A stretch of 64,000 bases of DNA from Pseudomaricurvus sp. HS19. Its GTDB lineage: Bacteria > Pseudomonadota > Gammaproteobacteria > Pseudomonadales > Cellvibrionaceae. A program made the translations under genes and the position numbers. The stretch lies in NCBI RefSeq assembly GCF_009857815.1, contig NZ_WVVW01000001.1, positions 124,001-188,000 on the forward strand. Direction: 5' to 3'. Position 1 is the first letter of the stretch. Each line of letters begins with the position of its first letter. The notes under the pieces were generated by a model. It saw only the letters and a list, made by a program, of their open reading frames with translations. It had not been told where the DNA came from and did no database searches. This document shows positions 1 through 8,623 of the stretch, one piece after another.

Positions 1-47
1 GTCAGGTCTGACACTTCAGGGGTCGACGTTAGTTAATGCTTTGAGGT

Positions 48-857
48 GTGATTTTGTCTGTACTGTCCCCGGGTGAGCGCAGCATCGCTCTGCAAGGTGC
101 CAAAAACTTCCGTGACTTTGGCGGCTATCGCAGTAACGTGGGTGGCTGTGTCAGGACGGGAAAATTGTTTCGTGCAGCTGCGCTGTCAGAATTGACTGAG
201 GCTGACCTGGCTATGCTGGTGCCGTTGGGTATTCGTGCCGTGTGCGACTTGCGCCGTGACATCGAGCGGGACCGGGCACCTACCCGGTGGTATCAGGGAA
301 GCGAGGTACGGTTTTACCATCTGCCATTTTTCCGGGATAAATCCAGTACGGCCGGTGTGATGAGTGGTGCCCGTGAAGGGGGCAGTGCGGAAGTTTCCAG
401 GCAGATCATGATCGACATGTATCGGCGCATGGGTACCCGGCCACAGGTGCAGCAGCAGATGCAGCAGATCTTCTCCCTGCTGCGGGCAGGGGAAACCCCG
501 TTACTGATTCACTGCAGTGGTGGCAAGGATCGTACTGGTGTGGCCTGTGCCCTGATTCTCGCTCTGTTGGGGGTAGAGCAGGAGACCATTGTCGAAGATT
601 ACATGCTGAGCCTGGCGTTCTACACCGGCCGGACGGATGTAACCCGCCAGGCTCGCGGGCAACTGGTGGATTCAGATCAGGCGGGTGCGCGTGAAGCGGA
701 AGCGTTACTGCCGTTGTACACCGTGGATCCCGATTACCTGCGGGCAACGTTTGCGGGAATCATCGAGGCCTATGGTTCCATGGAGGGGTACTACGTCACC
801 GGCCTGGGTCTGGGGCAAGGGGATATCGAAAGGCTGCGACAACAACTGCTTGCCTGA
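48..857 (+). CDS. Protein tyrosine/serine phosphatase (Y_phosphatase3-like)
   Basis: A 269-residue soluble protein with the Cys-based phosphatase loop HCSGGKDRTG at residues 155-164. Cys156 would be the nucleophile and Arg162 the phosphate-binding residue. The N-terminal GAKNFRDFGGY stretch is typical of this bacterial family, which hydrolyses phosphotyrosine, phosphoserine or phosphoinositides. It starts at a GTG. No signal peptide or membrane segment is visible. It runs convergent to the LysR gene 22 bp downstream, so it is probably a single-gene unit. The true substrate cannot be read from sequence. Confidence 0.85.
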   Translation: MILSVLSPGERSIALQGAKNFRDFGGYRSNVGGCVRTGKLFRAAALSELTEADLAMLVPLGIRAVCDLRRDIERDRAPTRWYQGSEVRFYHLPFFRDKSSTAGVMSGAREGGSAEVSRQIMIDMYRRMGTRPQVQQQMQQIFSLLRAGETPLLIHCSGGKDRTGVACALILALLGVEQETIVEDYMLSLAFYTGRTDVTRQARGQLVDSDQAGAREAEALLPLYTVDPDYLRATFAGIIEAYGSMEGYYVTGLGLGQGDIERLRQQLLA

Positions 858-878
858 GATATTGCGGGGGGGAGACTC

Positions 879-1802
879 TCAGCTTTCCACCAGCGACAAC
901 TTGGGAAGCCCACCGCGCTGCTCATTGGCATGGCGCACCACATAATCCAGAAAGTGCGAAATCTTTGGCGCCAGCTGCATACGACTGGTGTAGAGGCCGT
1001 AGCACTTGATCGGCTCAATGGGGATCTCGGGCAGCAGTTGCACCAGTGATCCGGCCTTCAGCGCAGCCTCGCAATCGGTACGGGTGAGCATGGCGATGCC
1101 GAGCCCGGCCTTCGCCATCTGTTTGAGGCTGGCGGAGCTGTTAACCCGGTAGCGGGGTTTGATGCTGACGAGGTGGCGATTTTCACCACTGCCAAAGGGC
1201 CACAGGGGCATGGCGCGCGAGTTACCCAAAATCAGGCCGTCGTGGCTTTTGAGGCTTTCCAGGTCAGTGGGCTGGCCGTGCTGCTGAATGTATTCGCGGC
1301 TGGCCACCAGTACCCGTTCCCGTTCAAACAGCAGTTTGGCAATCAGGTTGGAGTCCGACAGGGGGCCGAACTTGATGGCGATATCGGCGTTATGCCCCAG
1401 CAGGTCCACATCCCCGTCACTGAACTGCAGGTCGATATCCACCTTGGAATAGTTCTGCATAAAGCCGGCACACAGGTTGGTCAGGGTCTCCGGGTTAAAG
1501 GAGATGGGGGCGATAATCTTGAGGTTGCCGGCCACTTCCTGACGGGAGTTCTCGGCTGTGGTGCTGACCTGCAGCGCCTCTTTGAGAATGCGCACCGAGC
1601 GGTCGTAGATCTGGCGGCCTACCTCGGTCAGCTGCACCTGGCGCGTATTGCGTTGCAGCAGGCGTACGTCGAGGTGTTCTTCCAGCTGCGAGATCTTGCG
1701 GCTGATGGTGGACTTGGGGGTATTCAACTCCCGGGACGCGTCGGAAAAGCTCCCTAATTCAACAACCTTGACGAATAAAAGCAGCGTATTCAGATCGAAC
1801 AT
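879..1802 (-). CDS. LysR-family transcriptional regulator
   Basis: A 307-residue protein with the LysR winged HTH at residues 1-60 (FDLNTLLLFVKVVELGSFSD, then the TPKSTISRKISQLE recognition region) and a periplasmic-binding-like effector domain from about residue 90. It starts at an ATG and is transcribed divergently from the large acyl-CoA carboxylase gene, with 183 bp between them. That arrangement is classic for a LysR regulator and its target, so control of the carboxylase and autoregulation are likely but inferred. The effector is unknown. Confidence 0.9.
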   Translation of the reverse strand: MFDLNTLLLFVKVVELGSFSDASRELNTPKSTISRKISQLEEHLDVRLLQRNTRQVQLTEVGRQIYDRSVRILKEALQVSTTAENSRQEVAGNLKIIAPISFNPETLTNLCAGFMQNYSKVDIDLQFSDGDVDLLGHNADIAIKFGPLSDSNLIAKLLFERERVLVASREYIQQHGQPTDLESLKSHDGLILGNSRAMPLWPFGSGENRHLVSIKPRYRVNSSASLKQMAKAGLGIAMLTRTDCEAALKAGSLVQLLPEIPIEPIKCYGLYTSRMQLAPKISHFLDYVVRHANEQRGGLPKLSLVES

Positions 1803-1870
1803 CGGTGGTCTGAGATCCCTGGTCGATTGTTTCAGATATGGAACAGTCTGTTTTTGGTCAATTCCTACAG

Positions 1871-1891
1871 AGTGCGCACTATATCCGATAT
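1871..1891. promoter_or_regulatory. Candidate LysR operator in the divergent gap
   Basis: The gap between the LysR gene and the carboxylase gene holds two adjacent dyads: a perfect 10-bp palindrome AGTGCGCACT (1871-1880), directly followed by ATATC-C-GATAT (1881-1891). A second GATATGG word occurs near 1833 and a second TGCGCACT near 1944. Binding is inferred only from position and symmetry. Confidence 0.35.
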
Positions 1892-1985
1892 GGTTGGGCT
1901 GTTTCGTGAATTATACGCGCCTGGTGGGTAGATCCTATCGCTTTTTGCGCACTAAGTCCCCGATTACGGATAAGAATAGGCCTCC

Positions 1986-4900
1986 ATGAATACAAAAGCA
2001 GAGCTTGCCAAAGTCCAGGAAAGTGACGAACTCTTCATTAACGCGGATCGTGACGCCGCAACCTTCTCGGTACTGCCGGAACGGGACCCCCTGAAAGCCT
2101 CTCTCTACCTGGATGGCGTTATCGACGAGCGCCGCATCAAGTCGCGCCTGCGCCAGCTGGTGCGGATGGACGTCGATGAGTATATCGACGAAGTGGTCAT
2201 GCCAACCCAGCACAACAAGCGTCCCGGTGTGCGTGAGGTGGTAGAGCAGCTCAATGCCACTATCGTCACCAGCCAGCTGAAGGGATCCCTTTATATTGCC
2301 GAGATCGAGCTGAACTTCAGCCATGGCAGGCGCCGCATCGCCATCATCGGCCAGGAGCGCACCTCCTCCAACGGCGCCTGGATGCCGGAGCACCACCTGC
2401 AGGCCAGCGAAGCCATCCTGCGTTTCTCCGAAATGGGCCTGCCGATTGTGTTCCTTATCGACACCCCCGGGGCCGATGCCGGTGAAATTGCCAACAAGAA
2501 CAACCAGGCCCACTCCATCTCCCAGATGATTACCGCCAGTGCCTCGGCTTCAGTGCCGACCCTGGGGATTGTGCTGGGTATGGGCTATTCCGGTGGTGCT
2601 ATTCCGCTGGCCGCGGCCAACCTGCTGCTGTCCGTGCGTGACGGGGTGTTTAACACCATCCAGCCCCAGGGCCTGCAGAGCATTGCCCGTAAGTTCAATC
2701 TCTCCTGGCAGGAGTGTGCCAAGAGCGTGGGTGTGAGCCCGGAAGAGCTGCTCTCCAACGGCTGTATCGATGGCATTATCGACTATACCCCCTGGGACCA
2801 GGATGAGCGCCGCGACAACCTGCAACGTGCCATGGTGTCCGGTATCGAAGCGATTGAGGAGGCCTCGCGCAAGTTCGTGGCCAACAATCCGTCGCTGATC
2901 AAGCAGTACCAGCTCAACCTGGACCGCTACCTCAATCCCACCGAATACTACCGCGCGCTGGACACCAAGCGTCGCACCACATCCCCAACGGCACAGCCCA
3001 ATATTTTCGGCCTCTGCCTGCGCTACATCCGCTACCTGCAGAGCAGCAACCGCCTCAAGTCCATCAGTGTGCGGGAATATGAACTGACCGCTGAAGCACG
3101 CCTGCCACGGGGTGACCTGAAAGACCGTATCCTGCAGGATCAGGCGCGCCTGTTTAACACCTGGATCGAGAGCCCGGACAAGATCGTCTACGACGATGAG
3201 CTGACCAAGCTGTGGAAGCAGTTCTCCGATCGCATGGCGAGCCAGAACAAGGAGCGCAACAAGGTTTCCCGCCTGCTGCTGGGTGAGCCACAGGAGAATT
3301 ACGAGAAAGCCAAACAGGCAATGCTGTTTGGTATCTGCTTCTTCCTCTACAACCGCTGGAAGGGCACGGCGAAGAATAACTTCAAGGCACTGATCGACCT
3401 GCTTGAAGATGAGACCCGCGAACCTTCCGTGGAGTACTGGCCCGAGCTGTCCGATATGCATGTACTGGATATTGTGCTGCACCGGGACCTGCGTCTGGAT
3501 TTTATTCAGCAGTGCCGCAACCTGCTGATCTTCGATGCCCTCTACGACAACGTGGTTGCCAACCTGCCGAGCATTGCCCGGGAAGCGATGGAAAGCCGCA
3601 GCCTGTCGAAGAAGTCGGTTTCCGATCTGCTGGAGGCCTCCCTCAACTCCGTACTGATGGAGAGCGGCGACGCGAAGAAAGAGCGCAAGACGTTCGAACA
3701 GTGGCTGAAGTACCTGGCCAATCACGGCGGTCGTGGCGACCTGCTGACCAAGGTGGAAGCCTGGAAGAACATCGGCTTCCCGCAGATGAACGAAAGCCTG
3801 TTTGTGATCCTCACCTATTTCTTCGAGACGCTGTTGCCCGAGTACTACAGCAGCCTCAACGGTGGCACTTTCAAGGGGCTTATCACCCCGGTACGTATCG
3901 GTCGCAAGAAGGATTTCTGGAACCGCCTGACCATGGGCTATCGCGACCTGCTGTTGCAGCGCCTGCTGCGTTCCGTGAAAAAGAGCAGCACACCGCAGCC
4001 GGAAACCATCCTCAGTACTTACTTCAGTAACTTCGCTGAGTTCCACGCTGACAGTACCAGTGCCAACCCGGTAAATTTCCCCGGTTTCCACCAGTCCATT
4101 GAAGCCGCTATCGCTGCCAACAAACGCCCCTGTGGCCTGGTCACCGGTATCGGTGAGATCGCCGGTGAGGGCGGCGGCAATCCCAGTCGTGTGGGTGTGG
4201 CGATTTCCAATGTGGAGTTCCAGGCCGGTGCCTTTGATATGGCCAGTGCCCGCAAGTTCTGCGCCCTGATGGTGGAGTGTGCCCAGCAGCAGCTGCCTAT
4301 CGTCTGCTTTATCAGCTCCGGTGGTATGCAGACCAAGGAGGGGGCCGCAGCGCTCTTCTCCATGGCGGTAGTCAACGACCGTATTACCCGCTTTGTGGCG
4401 GACTTCGACCTGCCCATCGTGGTATTCGGCTTTGGTGACTGTACCGGTGGTGCCCAGGCCAGCTTTGTGACCCACCCGCTGGTGCAGACCTACTACTTCT
4501 CCGGCTGTAATATGCCGTTTGCCGGCCAGATGGTGGTGCCTTCCTACCTGCCATCCCAGTCCACCCTGTCCAACTACCTCTCCACCACCCCGGGCGCGAT
4601 GGCGGGACTGGTCAAGCACCCGTTTGTGGCGGACCTGGACGCGTCACTGCGCACTATTGACCCGGTCATTCCATTGCCGGATCTCACTGTTGACGATGTG
4701 ATTGCCAGTGCCCTGCAGAAAGCGCTGCCGTGTGTGGATTGTGATGACCAGCTCTCCGACACCGATCCGAAAGCGCTGATGGCGCCGGTGAAGAAGGTGC
4801 TGGTACACGCCCGTGGCTGTACCGCAGTGAAGCTGATCCGCAAGGCTCAGGAAAATGATATCCAGGTGGTGTTGGTGGCGTCCGACCCGGATATGAATGC

Positions 4901-6518
4901 GGTGCCGGCGCGTATGCTGAAGCCCACGGATCGCCTGGTGTGTATCGGTGGTAACTCCTCCGATGAGAGCTACCTCAATGCACCGTCCATCATCAAGGTG
5001 GCCGAGTACGAGCAGGTGGACTCGCTGCACCCGGGTATTGGCTTCCTCTCCGAGAGCCCATCCTTTGCCACACTTTGTGTGAGTAACGGCATCAACTTTG
5101 TGGGCCCCAGTGCCGACAGCATGACCACCATGGGCAACAAATCCAACGCGGTGAAAACCGCCATGGCCTGTGGCGTACCTGTGGTGCCCGGCAGTCACGC
5201 GATCCTCACCGGTGTCGAGCAGGCGGCAGAGATTGCCGATCACATTGGCTACCCGGTGCTGCTGAAAGCGGTACACGGTGGTGGTGGTAAAGGCATCAAG
5301 GTGGTTCACTCCGCCGATGAGATGAGCCGTTTCTACTCCGTCATCAGTACCGAGGCCCGCTCTGCCTTTGGCAGTGGTGATCTCTACCTGGAGAAGTTCG
5401 TCACTTCCATGCGCCACATCGAGGTACAGCTGTTGCGCGACAGCGCCGGCAACACCTCCGTGCTGGGCATTCGCGACTGTACCGTACAGCGCGACAACCA
5501 GAAGGTGGTTGAAGAGTCAGGCTCCACCATGCTGCCAGCGGCGCTGAAAGCCAAGGTGGAAAACTACACCAAGGCGCTGGCGAACCAGGTGGATTACACC
5601 GGCGCCGGTACCGTGGAGTATATCTACGACATCCAGAACAACGCCGTCTACTTCATGGAGATGAACACCCGCCTGCAGGTAGAGCACCCGGTTACCGAAG
5701 CCACTTCCGGTATCGACATTGTGCAGGCGCAGTTCCGTATTGCGTCCGGCCAGACCATTGAGCATCTGCAGCCGCAGGATAAAGGTTACGCCATCGAAGT
5801 TCGCGTTACCGCCGAGAAAGCGGTTATGGGCAGCGACGGTCACCTGAAACTGGCGCCTAACCCCGGCTACATCAGCAACTGTGTGATGCCGGAGCGTGAT
5901 GATGTGGAGATTATTTCCATCGCCGCCAGCGATGTGGAGATCTCGCCTTACTACGACAGTCTGATCGCACAGATCATCTGCCGGGGCGAGAGCCGTGAGG
6001 ATGTCGTTGAGAAACTCTACAACTACCTGGATGGCGTGGTGATTGATGGCATTGCCACCAACATCCCGCTGCTCAAGCGTATCCTCAAGGACAAGACCTT
6101 CCGCAACGGTGTCTACGATACCAACTACCTGCCTGGCTTCCTCTCCATGCTGGATGCGGAAGAGTTTGTGGCCGAGTTCGCCCAGCAGGGTAGTGCAGGC
6201 TCGTCGGCGGATGCCATCCGTGTGGATGACAGCCATGAGCTGAAGGTATTTGCCCCGGCCACCGGTGTCTTCTACACCGCCGCCTCACCCTCAGACCCTG
6301 ACTTTGTGAAGCCGGGTGATGTGGTGGATACCAGCGTTACATTGGCGCTGGTGGAGGCGATGAAGATGTTCAGCCAGCTGAGCCTGGATAACTACAACGG
6401 CCCGGACAACGAGCTCTACCCATCGGACAAGAAGTACCGGATTGAGCATCGCAACGTGGCCAACGGTCAGCAGGTCAGTGCCGGCGATCTGCTGTTTATT
6501 ATCAGCGCCGTTAACTAA
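1986..6518 (+). CDS. Single-chain biotin-dependent acyl-CoA carboxylase (CT-alpha/CT-beta/BC/BCCP fusion)
   Basis: A 1510-residue multidomain enzyme. Residues about 90-310 resemble the AccA-type carboxyltransferase (DTPGADAG at 159, GYSGGA at 200). About 320-680 is a helical region I do not recognise. About 690-920 resembles the AccD-type carboxyltransferase (SSGGM at 777, GGAQA at 821) without the AccD zinc ribbon. About 935-1390 is biotin carboxylase (glycine-rich GGGGKG near 1100, MNTRLQVEHPVTE near 1225). The C terminus is a biotinyl domain with EAMKM, biotinylated at Lys1460. It should carboxylate acetyl-CoA or another acyl-CoA using ATP and bicarbonate. The order CT-CT-BC-BCCP is the reverse of eukaryotic ACC. 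A terminator follows directly. The substrate is not determinable here. Confidence 0.88.
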   Translation: MNTKAELAKVQESDELFINADRDAATFSVLPERDPLKASLYLDGVIDERRIKSRLRQLVRMDVDEYIDEVVMPTQHNKRPGVREVVEQLNATIVTSQLKGSLYIAEIELNFSHGRRRIAIIGQERTSSNGAWMPEHHLQASEAILRFSEMGLPIVFLIDTPGADAGEIANKNNQAHSISQMITASASASVPTLGIVLGMGYSGGAIPLAAANLLLSVRDGVFNTIQPQGLQSIARKFNLSWQECAKSVGVSPEELLSNGCIDGIIDYTPWDQDERRDNLQRAMVSGIEAIEEASRKFVANNPSLIKQYQLNLDRYLNPTEYYRALDTKRRTTSPTAQPNIFGLCLRYIRYLQSSNRLKSISVREYELTAEARLPRGDLKDRILQDQARLFNTWIESPDKIVYDDELTKLWKQFSDRMASQNKERNKVSRLLLGEPQENYEKAKQAMLFGICFFLYNRWKGTAKNNFKALIDLLEDETREPSVEYWPELSDMHVLDIVLHRDLRLDFIQQCRNLLIFDALYDNVVANLPSIAREAMESRSLSKKSVSDLLEASLNSVLMESGDAKKERKTFEQWLKYLANHGGRGDLLTKVEAWKNIGFPQMNESLFVILTYFFETLLPEYYSSLNGGTFKGLITPVRIGRKKDFWNRLTMGYRDLLLQRLLRSVKKSSTPQPETILSTYFSNFAEFHADSTSANPVNFPGFHQSIEAAIAANKRPCGLVTGIGEIAGEGGGNPSRVGVAISNVEFQAGAFDMASARKFCALMVECAQQQLPIVCFISSGGMQTKEGAAALFSMAVVNDRITRFVADFDLPIVVFGFGDCTGGAQASFVTHPLVQTYYFSGCNMPFAGQMVVPSYLPSQSTLSNYLSTTPGAMAGLVKHPFVADLDASLRTIDPVIPLPDLTVDDVIASALQKALPCVDCDDQLSDTDPKALMAPVKKVLVHARGCTAVKLIRKAQENDIQVVLVASDPDMNAVPARMLKPTDRLVCIGGNSSDESYLNAPSIIKVAEYEQVDSLHPGIGFLSESPSFATLCVSNGINFVGPSADSMTTMGNKSNAVKTAMACGVPVVPGSHAILTGVEQAAEIADHIGYPVLLKAVHGGGGKGIKVVHSADEMSRFYSVISTEARSAFGSGDLYLEKFVTSMRHIEVQLLRDSAGNTSVLGIRDCTVQRDNQKVVEESGSTMLPAALKAKVENYTKALANQVDYTGAGTVEYIYDIQNNAVYFMEMNTRLQVEHPVTEATSGIDIVQAQFRIASGQTIEHLQPQDKGYAIEVRVTAEKAVMGSDGHLKLAPNPGYISNCVMPERDDVEIISIAASDVEISPYYDSLIAQIICRGESREDVVEKLYNYLDGVVIDGIATNIPLLKRILKDKTFRNGVYDTNYLPGFLSMLDAEEFVAEFAQQGSAGSSADAIRVDDSHELKVFAPATGVFYTAASPSDPDFVKPGDVVDTSVTLALVEAMKMFSQLSLDNYNGPDNELYPSDKKYRIEHRNVANGQQVSAGDLLFIISAVN

Positions 6519-6535
6519 GGCACTATGCGGAACCA

Positions 6536-6574
6536 GGCCCCGTCTGCCTTCAGGTGGCAGGCGGGGCCTTTTTG
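6536..6574 (+). terminator. Rho-independent terminator of the carboxylase gene
   Basis: GGCCCCGTCTGCC (6536-6548) pairs with GGCAGGCGGGGCC (6556-6568), with one non-Watson-Crick position and a 7-nt loop. A T5 tract follows. It lies 18 bp past the carboxylase stop codon. Confidence 0.9.
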
Positions 6575-6729
6575 TTTCTAACCCTGTCTCTGCGGTTTCG
6601 TTTGCGAAACTTTGCCCTCTGTTCCGGTTGCGCTTCGCGATGTTTGCCGGCCTCTGTGTTATGGTTTGCGCCAATACCGTCTGAAAAACCGGTACGGGCA
6701 TCGACAATAAAACAGATACGGATTCGACT

Positions 6730-7680
6730 ATGTCCCTGAAAGTGGTGGTTATTGGAACCGGCTTTGGCAAACAGACTGCCGCGCCGGCGTTTGAAGCAGT
6801 TGGCTGCGAGGTGACGGTGGTTTCACCCCGCGATGAAACCGCTGTGCGGGCAGCGATTGCGGCTCCTTGTGATCTGGTCTCGATTCACTCGCCGCCCTTT
6901 ATGCACCTGCAACACGTGCAGTGGGCCACAGAACATGGCCGCCATGTACTGTGCGACAAACCCTTTGGTTGTAATGCCGCGGAAGCGGAACAGATGCTGC
7001 AGCTGGCTGAAAAGGCCGGGGTACGTCACTTCCTCAACTTTGAGTTCCGCTTTGAGCCGCAGCGCCAGAAGCTGAAAGAGCTGCTGGATACAGGCGCCAT
7101 TGGCACCCCGCAACATTACGCCTGCAGTGCCTACATGAATTTCGGGCGGGATCGTCCCTACGGCTGGTTGTGCGACAAAAACCGGGGAGGGGGCTGGATC
7201 GGTGCTTACGCCAGTCACGTGGTCGATGCCCTGCACTGGATGTTCGGTGAGATTACCGAGGTGCAGTGCCTGCCCCGCATCGATGTGCCGGTGCGGCAGG
7301 GTGCCGGTGAGCAGCAATCACAGCAGTTTGAATGCACGGCGGAAGATGCGTTGATCGCCCAGTTCCGCTTGGCCAATGGTATGACGGCAACCCTGGATAC
7401 CGCCTTTGCCGCACCGGTGAATCTGGCTCCGAGAATAGTGGTACTGGGCAGCGAAGGCAGCCTGGAGTGCCTGCCGGATGGCAGCCTGAGGTTGAAGCCT
7501 GTCAGTGGTGACGAGCAGGTAGTCGAGGGCGTTGGTGGCTATGTGATTCCGCTGGCGATGAAAGCCTGGGCGGCAGAGGTTTGCCAGGCGATTGCAAAGG
7601 CCGGGCCGCTGGCACCGGACTTCAGCGACGGTCTGCGCTGCGCCCGTATTCTGGACAAAATGAGGTCGCCCGCGGGTTAG
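6730..7680 (+). CDS. Gfo/Idh/MocA-family NAD(P)-dependent oxidoreductase
   Basis: A 316-residue protein. The N terminus is a Rossmann fold opening with VVVIGTGFGKQ (residues 5-15). The family Lys sits in CDKPFG (Lys77), and NRGGGWIGAYASHVVDALHW follows in the C-terminal sugar-dehydrogenase-like domain. Members reduce or oxidise hydroxyl groups on sugars, inositols or related small molecules using NAD(P)H. It starts at an ATG after an AT-rich leader, behind the carboxylase terminator, so it has its own promoter. No neighbouring sugar pathway is present to suggest a substrate. Confidence 0.88.
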   Translation: MSLKVVVIGTGFGKQTAAPAFEAVGCEVTVVSPRDETAVRAAIAAPCDLVSIHSPPFMHLQHVQWATEHGRHVLCDKPFGCNAAEAEQMLQLAEKAGVRHFLNFEFRFEPQRQKLKELLDTGAIGTPQHYACSAYMNFGRDRPYGWLCDKNRGGGWIGAYASHVVDALHWMFGEITEVQCLPRIDVPVRQGAGEQQSQQFECTAEDALIAQFRLANGMTATLDTAFAAPVNLAPRIVVLGSEGSLECLPDGSLRLKPVSGDEQVVEGVGGYVIPLAMKAWAAEVCQAIAKAGPLAPDFSDGLRCARILDKMRSPAG

Positions 7681-7787
7681 GGGGCACTTACCGGCCAGCA
7701 AACGGCAGTGCATAAACGCCATGGAGTGGCTATCGGTGTTACCATCGGGGCTCTTGAACGGTAGTAACGCAACGGTTGTAGAATTAC

Positions 7788-8243
7788 ATGAAACATCGCA
7801 TACGCGCCGCTGGCCTCGTCGTTGACGGCGACCACATCCTGCTGGTCCGCCACAGCCATAACGGTGTCGAATGGTGGGGCCCACCCGGAGGCGGCTTTGA
7901 AGGTGAGGATGGCTCCACGGTAGCGACTGTCCGTCGCGAGCTGCTGGAAGAGAGTGGCCTTGAGGTGAATGTTGGCGAGCTGGTGTTTGTGCGGGAGTTC
8001 TACGAGAAGTTTTCCCACACCTACCACGTTGAGCTCTTCTACCGCATCACAGGCTGGAGCGGGGAGGTCACCACCGACAACCTGCAGGGGGCCGGCGACG
8101 AGCATATCGTGCAGTCGGTGGAGTGGGTCCATCGCGAGCGATTGCCGCAGCTCAAACTCTATCCGGTAGAACTCTGCGACCTGCTCTGGCAGGTACTGCA
8201 ACAGCCTCCACAAGGTGCCATCCACCTGGGCAGCTTCTCCTGA
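7788..8243 (+). CDS. Nudix hydrolase
   Basis: A 151-residue single-domain protein. The Nudix box lies at residues 34-58: GGGFEGEDG, then RRELLEESGL, with the metal-binding Glu54 and Glu55. Counted back from the REL core, the first conserved Glu of the box falls on Gly42, while acidic residues sit at 40 and 41, so the box is slightly offset. Such enzymes hydrolyse nucleoside diphosphate derivatives. It lies 107 bp downstream of the oxidoreductase and may share its transcript. The substrate is unknown. Confidence 0.85.
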   Translation: MKHRIRAAGLVVDGDHILLVRHSHNGVEWWGPPGGGFEGEDGSTVATVRRELLEESGLEVNVGELVFVREFYEKFSHTYHVELFYRITGWSGEVTTDNLQGAGDEHIVQSVEWVHRERLPQLKLYPVELCDLLWQVLQQPPQGAIHLGSFS

Positions 8244-8623
8244 TCAGCCAGCGGTCTTGCACGCAGCCCGCTGCTGTCACTTCCTGCTGAAACGCAGCTA
8301 TCTCCTCCTATCGACAACCCTGGTTGACCATTCCGGGGTGCTGCCTCTCTCGTCTCTGATTTCAATAAATTGAATAAAAACATGGGGATACTGAATTCTT
8401 TCCCTTCCCTGGGGCACGAAGTCAACGTTTCTTGATCTGGCTCAATCAAAGGGTAGTTATACCATGTTGACCATTCAGACAAGCGGGGTTTACTATTTCT
8501 CCATGGTCGCACCACAGGTGCTCCGGACCAGCCAACATCCGCAGTTCATTTAGAGCGGAGCCCGGTGAGAGAGAGCCCCGGGTTGGCGGGATAACAGATA
8601 ACCATCATAAGAGGAAAGCAGTC
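8244..8623. other. 380-bp gap upstream of the membrane hydroxylase gene
   Basis: No credible gene lies here. The gap contains an AT-rich segment with the dyad TTCAAT-AA-ATTGAA (8361-8374) and, further down, an FNR/Anr-like box (8432-8445). The last 40 bases lead to an AGAGGAAAG ribosome-binding site just upstream of the ATG at 8624. It is probably a long regulated leader. Confidence 0.6.
8432..8445 (+). promoter_or_regulatory. FNR/Anr-like box
   Basis: TTGATCTGGCTCAA matches the FNR/Anr consensus TTGAT-N4-ATCAA at nine of ten fixed bases. It lies about 180 bp before the start of an oxygen-dependent membrane hydroxylase gene, where oxygen control makes sense. The transcription start is unknown, so activation and repression cannot be told apart. 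Confidence 0.45.

Noticed and set aside
2550-4619. 689-codon open frame antisense to the acyl-CoA carboxylase
   Set aside because: The sense frame has clear enzyme motifs throughout. The antisense product is low-complexity (His/Gly/Gln rich) with no motif, as expected from GC-rich codon bias.
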